A stretch of DNA of 64,000 bases from Edolisoma coerulescens (Eukaryota > Chordata > Aves > Passeriformes > Campephagidae): contig VWZW01002564.1 in NCBI GenBank assembly GCA_013397115.1, positions 125,183 to 189,182 of the forward strand. The letters run 5' to 3'. Each line of letters begins with the position of its first letter. Within the stretch, counting starts at the first letter, position 1. This document shows, piece by piece, positions 26,101 through 32,600 of the stretch. The position numbers and the translations under genes are program-made. The notes beneath the pieces are model-generated. The model saw nothing but the letters and a program-made list of their open reading frames with translations, was not told where the DNA came from and made no database searches.

Positions 26101-26493
26101 NNNNNNNNNNNNNNNNNNNNNNNNNNNNNNNNNNNNNNNNNNNNNNNNNNNNNNNNNNNNNNNNNNNNNNNNNNNNNNNNNNNNNNNNNNNNNNNNNNNN
26201 NNNNNNNNNNNNNNNNNNNNNNNNNNNNNNNNNNNNNNNNNNNNNNNNNNNNNNNNNNNNNNNNNNNNNNNNNNNNNNNNNNNNNNNNNNNNNNNNNNNN
26301 NNNNNNNNNNNNNNNNNNNNNNNNNNNNNNNNNNNNNNNNNNNNNNNNNNNNNNNNNNNNNNNNNNNNNNNNNNNNNNNNNNNNNNNNNNNNNNNNNNNN
26401 NNNNNNNNNNNNNNNNNNNNNNNNNNNNNNNNNNNNNNNNNNNNNNNNNNNNNNNNNNNNNNNNNNNNNNNNNNNNNCATCGCCGCCCGCCAT
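7952..26493 (-). CDS. WDR4: WDR4, tRNA (guanine-N7-)-methyltransferase non-catalytic subunit (whole gene, 11 exons)
   Basis: WDR4 is a WD40 beta-propeller protein. It binds METTL1 and stabilises it on tRNA for N7-methylation of G46; it is nuclear and is the counterpart of yeast Trm82. I rebuilt it by reading minus-strand exons with GT-AG ends whose phases join without a break: 26493-26478 (exon 1, then gap), 25229-25167, 24451-24305, 22045-21889, 21358-21246, 19218-19158, 18115-18017, 13054-12990, 12347-12164, 11263-11194 and 8133-7952. Exons 2-11 give about 379 residues. With a roughly 30-residue exon 1 this approaches the 412 residues of human WDR4, which also has 11 exons. Diagnostic stretches are [22 protein letters not shown] and STLRLWEYKSG, plus the C-terminal LYKASFDNM followed by a Lys/Gln-rich tail. 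The gene is head-to-head with NDUFV3. No frameshift or stop was seen. Only exon 1 is incomplete, because of the assembly gap. Confidence 0.96.
8283..8582 (+). mobile_element. CR1 LINE 3' fragment in WDR4 intron 10
   Basis: Plus-strand tail from 'gacaaggattttgacacagg' through 'aggccctggcacaggctgcc' to 'aaaccactctgtgatt'. It lies 150 bp from the WDR4 exon 11 acceptor, antisense to the gene. Confidence 0.9.
9475..9746 (+). mobile_element. CR1 LINE 3' fragment in WDR4 intron 10
   Basis: Same family and orientation as the copy at 8283-8582, ending 'accattctagggttctgtga'. The two may be independent insertions about 0.9 kb apart. Confidence 0.9.
11194..11263 (-). CDS. WDR4: WDR4 exon 10
   Basis: A 70-bp exon. 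The acceptor is cttcttttcccag and the donor is TTTGAAG|gtgaga. It reads AVTDDKGLQKMSKC, then IQDNWTVFE. The human counterpart is [23 protein letters not shown], so only the NW and the hydrophobic spacing are conserved. The joins are in phase on both sides (GGA-CAG-TGG-AAG|GCT upstream, GAA-G|GT downstream), which fixes the call. Confidence 0.92.
12164..12347 (-). CDS. WDR4: WDR4 exon 9
   Basis: The acceptor is ttcctctcaaaag and the donor is TGGAAG|gtactt. It encodes IPTVYIFQLD, then LEHKGWDIAFEETGALWILQ and KEAPLLLYRE, ending GQWK. Human has VVYIFQLD, HQVWDVAFEETQGLWVLQ and EAPLVLYRP, ending DQWQ. This is the last complete blade. A 187-codon plus-strand ORF over the same bases is its antisense shadow. 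Confidence 0.96.
12990..13054 (-). CDS. WDR4: WDR4 exon 8
   Basis: A 65-bp exon after a roughly 5-kb intron. The acceptor is tttctattcctaatag and the donor is GACAG|gtaaga. It reads KYTVSRITYSCQGGYVAILC, matching human [20 protein letters not shown] in spacing, then an Asp and two bases of a codon completed by exon 9. It is too short and split to appear as an ORF in its own right. Confidence 0.93.
13055..18016 (-). other. WDR4: WDR4 intron 7
   Basis: The largest WDR4 intron, about 5 kb and AT-rich. It has an AAC-rich simple tract at 13618-13668 and A-rich runs near 15721, with no CR1 fragment. I found no further exon on either strand. Confidence 0.75.
13618..13668. repeat. A/C-rich (AAC)n tract
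   Basis: Runs of AAAACCC and CAACAACAACAA within WDR4 intron 7. Simple repeat. Confidence 0.75.
18017..18115 (-). CDS. WDR4: WDR4 exon 7
   Basis: Exactly 33 codons. The acceptor is ccatctgtccag and the donor is CCAG|gtatgt. It reads DSTLRLWEYKSGEEVHCCQL, then a variable linker ending KPDQ. This is the second half of the canonical WD motif (human [20 protein letters not shown]). Ser replaces the human Gly after the Asp, a minor change. Both ends are in phase 0. Confidence 0.95.
19158..19218 (-). CDS. WDR4: WDR4 exon 6
   Basis: A 61-bp exon. The acceptor is ttttcctttag and the donor is TCTGGG|gtatgt. It reads FVSKILVIPNCPDLLLSASG, matching human [20 protein letters not shown] residue for residue in length. 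A second AG nine bases further in would remove the Phe-Val-Ser that human retains, so I chose the upstream acceptor. The exon ends in phase 0, in the middle of a WD repeat that continues in exon 7. Confidence 0.94.
20124..20310 (-). mobile_element. CR1 LINE fragment in WDR4 intron 5
   Basis: Reverse copy lacking the extreme 3' end: 'ccttggacacttccagggat', 'gccagggcctcaccaccctc', 'cccttgtcctgtcactccat'. WDR4 is on the minus strand too, so this copy is sense to the gene. Confidence 0.82.
20565..21125 (+). mobile_element. Longer CR1 LINE 3' fragment in WDR4 intron 5
   Basis: About 560 bp of CR1 3' region: 'tctggtgaggccacagagga', 'ttgttcagcctggagaagag', 'ccatccctggaaacattcaa', ending 'catcattccatgattcta'. 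It retains decayed reverse-transcriptase-end sequence but no open frame. It ends about 120 bp from exon 5. Confidence 0.88.
21246..21358 (-). CDS. WDR4: WDR4 exon 5
   Basis: The acceptor is ctttccccacag and the donor is GA|gtgagt. The exon encodes [20 protein letters not shown], then APYSIVSYCMGHRE. This is the most conserved segment of the protein. By counting along human WDR4, the Arg of DEKIR corresponds to human R170, the residue changed to Leu in a form of microcephalic primordial dwarfism; it is Arg here. The exon ends with two bases of a Glu codon completed by exon 6. Confidence 0.96.
21889..22045 (-). CDS. WDR4: WDR4 exon 4
   Basis: The acceptor is gtctttcag and the donor is GATGTG|gtaagt. 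The exon encodes [35 protein letters not shown] and KLELGHVSLLLDV. Human has [34 protein letters not shown] and LELGHLSMLLDV at the same place. The invariant ADKSGDVYS is intact and GH precedes the next blade, as in WD repeats. It ends in phase 0 relative to exon 5. Confidence 0.96.
23318..23575 (-). mobile_element. CR1 LINE fragment, second subfamily
   Basis: Starts 'tcacagaatatcctgagttg' and continues 'gggacccacaaggatcactg', 'gagcactgtcca', 'ttgagctctggcagccttgg'. The internal sequence differs from the common copies but matches the element at 45305-45560. It lies in WDR4 intron 3. Confidence 0.82.
24305..24451 (-). CDS. WDR4: WDR4 exon 3
   Basis: The acceptor is ctctctattag and the donor is GTCAG|gtaagg. 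The exon encodes a Gly/Asp/Lys-rich loop (QDGKGTDKGSDD), then ILAFAFSPSGDYFALTDD and SKRLILFHTKP. This matches human [29 protein letters not shown], one propeller blade. It ends with two bases of an Arg codon completed by exon 4. The loop differs in sequence from the human one, as expected for a surface loop. Confidence 0.95.
25167..25229 (-). CDS. WDR4: WDR4 exon 2
   Basis: The acceptor is tttccttgcag and the donor is GG|gtgaga. The exon reads GESLFVYNCSSAEK, matching human DDSLFIYDCSAAEK (blade 1 strands), followed by a short variable loop ending in EKG. It starts with the last base of a split codon and ends with two bases of a Gly codon completed by exon 3. At 63 bp it is easy to miss, and a 163-codon plus-strand ORF covers it. 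Confidence 0.93.
25535..25858 (-). mobile_element. CR1-like LINE fragment, third subfamily, copy 1
   Basis: Starts 'cagtcacagaatcacaggat', with 'gtacctccagagagggagac' and 'ggaaagttcttcctcgtgtt'. It forms a head-to-tail pair with the next element, in WDR4 intron 1. Confidence 0.82.
25860..26088 (-). mobile_element. CR1-like LINE fragment, third subfamily, copy 2
   Basis: Starts 'tcactcgggttggaaaggac', with 'tgtctccagagagggagact' and 'aaagttcttcctgatgttga'. It runs into the N gap, so its 5' extent is unknown. Confidence 0.82.
26089..26477. other. Assembly gap (389 N)
   Basis: Lies inside WDR4 between its start codon and exon 2 and hides the rest of WDR4 exon 1 and its donor. The flank at 26478 is very GC-rich, the usual cause of dropout. 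Confidence 0.99.
26478..26493 (-). CDS. WDR4: WDR4 exon 1 (start codon and first residues; rest in gap)
   Basis: On the minus strand an ATG at 26493 opens M-A-G-G-D and then runs into the N gap. The human protein begins MAGSVG, so the first three residues agree. The ATG lies in CpG-rich sequence 111 bp from the divergent NDUFV3 start. Exon 2 needs two bases of a split codon from exon 1, so the missing piece must end in that phase. It should encode roughly 30 residues, including the first propeller strand. The missing donor lies somewhere in 26089-26477. Confidence 0.8.
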
Positions 26494-26604
26494 GCGCCCG
26501 CGCCGCCACCTGCGCTATTGCGTCACCGCGCCCCCGCTGACGTCACCCCGCGCCGGCCCCGCCCACCGGGAGGCCGCGGGGGCGCCGTGAGGGCTCCGGG
26601 CAAG
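26494..26604. promoter_or_regulatory. Divergent CpG-rich promoter between WDR4 and NDUFV3
   Basis: Only 111 bp separate the two start codons, so both transcripts must start in or just around this segment. It is CpG-rich and has no TATA box. A perfect palindromic CRE, TGACGTCA, is at 26538-26545. A second half-site, TTGCGTCACC, is at 26518-26527. A GC box, CCCCGCCC, is at 26557-26564. The NDUFV3 start codon sits in CAAGATGGCGGC, which fits a YY1 site; YY1 and CREB sites are frequent in nuclear mitochondrial genes. Factor binding is inferred from motifs only. Confidence 0.8.
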
Positions 26605-26655
26605 ATGGCGGCGGCCGCGGCGCTGAGGGGCGGCGGGCGGGCGGTGACCCTCGAG
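26605..26655 (+). CDS. NDUFV3: NDUFV3 exon 1
   Basis: It encodes M-A-A-A-A-A-L-R-G-G-G-R-A-V-T-L-E in 17 codons, then donor GAG|gtaaag. Human starts MAAPCLLRQGRAGAL, so the Ala-rich, Leu-Arg and Gly-Arg features are shared. It lies in the CpG island opposite WDR4 exon 1. The last 25 bases of this exon recur in the duplicated block at 27361-27385. Confidence 0.9.
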
Positions 26656-29600
26656 GTAAAGGGGCTCCTCGGGGCGATTTCCTTCCCCCCTAACTCCCTC
26701 AGCTGTCGGCATTCCCTCCCGCTTTGTTAACTCTTGTTACGTTGTCCCTTGCAGGTGTTGCAGCTGGAGGCGCGGGGCCTCTGCACGAAGCCGGTGGGCA
26801 CCGGGATGGCGCCGCCANTGTCTTACAGAGAGCTTTATGCACCTTCCTCATAGACATAAAATAGACTGTGATTATGTGTGTGTATACATATGTGTGCATA
26901 TATATACAAAATGACATAACAAATATTATAACACATAATATGTGTATTTGTAATTTATAGATATTATACATATACGTGCTATACATATGTACGTTATATA
27001 TACGTGTTATATATAGATACATACTCTTTATATATATACACATATATGTTATCTATATGTTATGTGCATATATACACATGTGTAATAGATATATACATAT
27101 ATAATCTCTATGTCATATACAGTCGTTCACATAGCAGTGACCTGCAACTGGGGGAGCCCAACCGTGACAGAAAACCACCAAGGCTAAAAAGTTTAAAAGT
27201 GATGTTTCTAGAACAGAAAACGCTGACAAGAAGCACGGAGAGGCACGGACCGCAGCAGGGCCAGCGGCTCCCCGCCCTGCCAGCGCGGCCCCACACGCGC
27301 CCGTGCGAGCCCCCTCAGGGGGCACCGGGCGGCCTCCGCCGCTCCGCCCCGCCAGGCCCNCGGCGGGCGGGCGGTGACCCTCGAGGTAAAGGGGCTCCTC
27401 GGGGCGATTTCCTTCCCCCCTAACTCCCTCAGCTGTCGGCATTCCCTCCCGCTTTGTTAACTCTTGTTACGTTGTCCCTTGCAGGTGTTGCAGCTGGAGG
27501 CGCGGGGCCTCTGCACGAAGCCGGTGGGCACCGGGATGGCGCCGCCAAAGAGTAAGAGGGTGGTGAGGTTGTGAGAGGTACCGGGGGGTCAATAAAAGGA
27601 ATGGCTGAGGAGAGCTGGGCAAGGGTCACGCCTCGGAAGAGGCGCTGCATAAGCTGGGAAGAACAAGGACTGAAAGGTCATCGCCGTGTAAACGAGGGTT
27701 TCTGATAAAATGTACCGTGTAGTAATAAAAGTAAAAGTAAAGATCTGGCTGTGTGGAATATATTTATAGGCCATATATATGTGTGTATATATATATACAC
27801 ACGTATATAATTTTATATTTATGAGTTTGTCGCTTCTTTTCTGTTTACCTTCACGTTAATATTCAAGGCCAGGCTGGATGGGGCAGTGTCAGACTGTTCA
27901 GCGTGTACGTGGGGGAATGGCTTAAAACTGAGAGAAAGTAGGGTTAGATTAGATATCAGGAAAAAATGGTTTACTGTGAGGGTGGTGAGGCCCTGGCACA
28001 GGCTGCCCAGAGAAGCTGTGGATGCCCATCCCTGGAAGTGTTTTTAGGTGTGAAACCTGGTTTTTAACTTTAGATGTTTGCCCTTGTCCTTCGAAATGTT
28101 TGTGTTATCAGGATTAAAAAATAGAAAGACTTTCAAGGTCCAGATATCCCAAATAGCAGCTCCAGGCAACAGTGTAAGAAGCTGCCGTGTCCCTGCTGTG
28201 TTAAATTTGGTTATAATGCTTCTTGCCCCAGAGGTTTGCAAGCCTGACCCTTGTTTTGGATGCTGCCCTCCATCCCACATTCAGGAGTATTTGAACCCCT
28301 TTTGTCCCTGACCAAAGTCAAAACAGGATTATGAATTTCAAAGACTGGTACCTTGTTTGTATAAATGGAGGCTCAGTGGTTCAGTGAGGTTTCCTGTCCC
28401 AAATTGGAGATCCAGGTGCTGAAACAGGAAAGCTCCATGGAACCATATGTAGGAGTGATCAGACTTGCTGACTGCTGTTGAAAAGATCACTGACAGAGTA
28501 GTTGAATGCAGACTTCTGCCACCTTTTTAAATGCCAAAGCAAATAAAAGCCTGGCTGTTCCATTAGGAAAGCCTTCACTGCATAGATTGATTGAACAGCA
28601 AATTGCTTTTTATTATAATTTTTTTTTTTTTTGCATTAAGTGTATTTGAGATGTACTTCAGTATCAGTTTCTGGGTTCACTGTCCTGCAGCTCTGATGTG
28701 TGTCAGGAGACCTCTTAGGCCAGCTCTCCCAGCCAGCTGCTTCCCCTGCAGACACTCCAGGTTAATTAAGATGTATAGGATGCAGCTGCCTTTGCCAGAT
28801 TCTGGCTGCAACAGGACGTGCAAATTTTCCTTGCTTTGATAAAATAGTCATGTTTACATACAGAGTCAGTGATGGGAAATAGACCTGTAATTTCTGCCTG
28901 TCACCTGAGTGTGAACAGGCTTTAAACACATTCTGGGAATGATGCTGATGTTGGAGGCATCAGGAAGAACACATCTGGGAATGATATTCCTGTGACTGAT
29001 AGGGATGTGTTGTTCTTTGGGCAAAGTGATGCAGGTACAGATTAGCTGGTGCAAAGTTTGAAATATCCTACTTAAAGTGTATCAGTTGCATTGGATGTTT
29101 CAGCTTTTAATCATAAAGTCTACCTTTTCCACTTATCCAAACTTAACTGTTTAAAGTATTCTTCCAGTAACTAATGGTCAAATTGAATTTTACCTGTCTT
29201 CTTGGTTTCTTAGGATGTCTTAACATTAATACTTCTTCAGGTTTTGCTCAGCTTTCCCTTGTCTGTCCTCCCTTGGGCCATTCTTGTGTTAGTTTGACCT
29301 CCTCTGTGCTTCTCTGAAGAACTCTTCCATCCTGAGTGATGCTTCCTCACACGTTAGTCTCTCCAGGCTGCTGTTTGGCTGGGTCAGGGAGTCAGACCTC
29401 TTCCAAAGCTGGCTGCTCATCCTCCTGCCTCCCCCTGCCCTTCCTTCCCATCCTGCACCTTCCATCTGGCAGAGAGAAGTATGTGCTTGAAATTATTCAA
29501 AGTACTACCTGTAAACTCGATACTTCTTTTCACTGTATTTTGTTATGTTAAAACTCTGCATTTCCTTCTTAAGTACTTTGCTTTTATTTTCATGTGCTTG

Positions 29601-32600
29601 TCTCTTCTCTGATGTTGGCATTGCTAAAGACTTGCTTCTGTTCAGAACTAATGGCAATAACTCCTTGACTCATACAGAGTATTACTGTAAAATACTAGTG
29701 AGGGGAAAACTGCTTTTAGTTTATAGTCTTATAAAGTAGGTCTGGATTTCCAAACTCTGCAGATAAATCTGCATAATGGGCTGGAAATCTGTTGACTTTT
29801 GCTGCTGGTTGGAACCAACAAACTTGTAATGGAGTTGGCTTTGCTATAGCCAATTTCAGCCGTGATGAATCTTCTTAATGTGCTCCCTGTCCTCCTTGAC
29901 CTCCTGTTTTCTGAGATCACAACAGTATTTGCTGTTGCTCAGCCTCTTGAGGATGATAATAAGCATCCAAGGGGTATTATTTATTCTCTAAAAGGACCTG
30001 AAAATTGCTGCCTTCTCCTTCAATGGTTCGTTCCTTGGCTGGAGAGTTTAGCTTAATGCAGGTATCCACAAGGGAGAAGAAACAGAGACAGAAACAAACA
30101 TGAAGCATCAGGAGATCTTCTAAGACTTCTTTAACAAAGAGGTCTCAAACCAGAAATAGGAAGTGAGGACTGGGGGAGATGAGGTCTTGGGGAAATAGTG
30201 TTGAACTGTGGGGGCACACCTCAGCTGGCAGGTCACGTGGGCAATGAACAAGTAATACCTTCATGGATGGCCTCAGGTATCTCTTACTCCACTGCTTTGC
30301 CTTTTGGGAGTCATCCCTCCCTTCTGCTTCCAGGATAACTCTTGCGAGCTGTGGCTGTGTCTTTTTACTGTGTCTGCTTCGCTGGCTTGTTCACAGAGGA
30401 GTGTTGGCAGCGTTTGAAGAGCTTGGCTAACGAGCCATCCTAATGCTCACCTGAGATAGGGAAGGGTCTGCAAACCATTTCCAGTGATGCAGAGTTGAAG
30501 CACAGGGAAAACCAGCTCTTGGAGGAGTCTGGCAAAGCGAGGAACATAAGGATTTATCTCTTGAGTTTTGGCATCGCAGCAGCAAAAACTGTTACATGCT
30601 ACTAGAACTCCATTTCCTTTAACTTTAAAAAGTCTTAAAACTTTCTGCTTTGCAATGCCTGTGTTTAGCATTATAATTCCTTTCAATGTATTTTTGTACC
30701 AGATTATCTCTGAAAGTTAAAACTGTGACTAAGAGCAGTAACAGCGATGTCAGATACAATGATGATAATCCTCTTTATGCCGTTTCCTAGATGTAGTGGC
30801 ACCACAGGGAAGCACCAAGCTGCTTGCCATGAAGGCACCAGTTGAATTTCGTAAAATGTTGTCTTCTAGCTCTCTCCTGCTGTCTGCAGACAAAGGGGAG
30901 AGCATATCTAATACCAACCTCAAGGAAGCTGCAAAACCTGCTGAAGACAGGAAGATGTCCATGTCAAGAAAAACTGTGGTTGCATTTCCTCAGCGAGGAG
31001 TTGTTTCCTCCCCTGAGGACGAAAACCTCACTACACCTGCAAGAGGAGGAGGCCTGAGGAAAGAGTTAGTTGAGGAACAAACTTCATCTTCATCCAGCTC
31101 AGAGTCAGATTCTAGCTCAGATTCTGAAGATGAAAATATTGATGATTCAGAAGTTGCCATTAAAACTAAAGTTGAGTTTCCCAGACGAGATCCCGTCTTT
31201 TCTGAGAACATAGCAGTAAAGGCATCAATGCTGGCAAAAGAGAAATTGTCCCAGAAATCCCTCAAAGAGTATGGAATTAAGAAGCTGCCACACAAACCAG
31301 AAATTAATGTGTCTCCTGTAAAGCAGGTCAAATTTTCTAAAACATCAGTCAGCCAGGAAACATCAAAATCCAAAGCAAGGGACCCCAAAGTAAAATCCAC
31401 TCCAAAAGAGCAGAAGTCAGTCTTAGAACCACGCGTGGTGAAAAGTCTGGACCTGACCGATGTCACTCCTGAATCTGATCATGTGGAGGAAAAGTCCATT
31501 GGAACGCAGGTAGCAGCTGTTCAGCTGAAAGCCTCAGCAGTGACTCAGGAAGACAAAAAGCAAAAACTGGTATCCAGAGGAGAGAAGGAAAAGGTGAAGG
31601 AGGCACAAGAGTTGAAAGCAAAAGAAGTAACTGCTCCTAAAGTGGAAGAGACTTCTGGAAGCACAATGTTGGTGATGGGCACCGTGGCAAAGGAGGAGAC
31701 CACACAGGAAGCAGGAGTCCAGGCTGGAGAAAGCAGCACGATAGAGGGTACACCTTTAAATTGTTTGAACTTTATTGATTCATCTGGGTTTGACTTTTTA
31801 AGAGGGTTTCCACATCTTCTGTGATCTTTGTACTGAAGCTGACAGAGTGGCAGTGACTTTCTGGAAGATAAATTGTTGTTCATTGCTAATTGTTGTAAGC
31901 TGTCAGTAATACTCAGTCTCCAGCTATGCTGTGAAAGGAAGCGGTTTCATTTCTCTGTATTTATAGTTTCATAAAACAGTTACTTACAAAATGGAAACAA
32001 GATTGTTTCCACTGTGAGCAAAATCATGGGTTTTATATGACAACACTTGTTTTCATTCTTCTCTTTTCTCAGAAGAATTTGGTAGCTGCCATTCTCATGA
32101 GTCAAATTTGATGCCATCTCATTGTTGCTTAAACCCTGCTGTCTTTGTGGTTCTGTTTTGGATTTTTTGGGTTTTGTTTTTGTAGGTTTTTTTCAATCTA
32201 TCAGTGTTTTATATTTCAGTGGATTTCGAGAAATCATAGTGTAATGCCAGAAACAGGTGGTGTTGATTCTGAGCCTGGAAGGTTGCAAGCAACTCGTGTG
32301 GAAGTAGTGAGTCAGTTTTGTAGTGAGCTGGGGAGGAGACAGTGGTGTGTTTTCAGGGAAGACCATCATGCATCATGTTATCATCTCCTTAGCTGTGCTT
32401 CCCTATCTGACTTACCCTTCTTATTTACTGCCATCCTGTTAATTGCCTGCTGATCTCATTTTGTGTATCTCAGCAGCAGATGTCTCTCTGTCCTGATCTG
32501 TCGTGATTCTGCCTTTCATCTTAGGCAATACAAATCTGCCATTCTTGAGACCCCTCTTCTCGTTGCTACTTTGAATTAAAGAATTTGCCTGCTTGGAAGT

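Larger units (their letters stand above)
27552..30790 (+). other. NDUFV3: NDUFV3 intron 2
   Basis: About 3.2 kb. It holds an AT/GT microsatellite (27765-27820), one CR1 fragment (27860-28045) and a short poly-T (28619-28632). The remaining sequence shows no coding signal. Confidence 0.8.

Noticed and set aside
25741..26730. 329-codon ORF
   Set aside because: It runs through 389 N and joins CR1 repeat sequence to the promoter; not a gene.
27225..27359. CpG-rich end of the insert considered as the missing WDR4 exon 1
   Set aside because: None of its frames continues MAGGD or resembles the WDR4 amino terminus.
30990..31466. 158-codon minus-strand ORF
   Set aside because: Antisense shadow of the NDUFV3 cassette exon; its serine/acid composition mirrors the sense codons.
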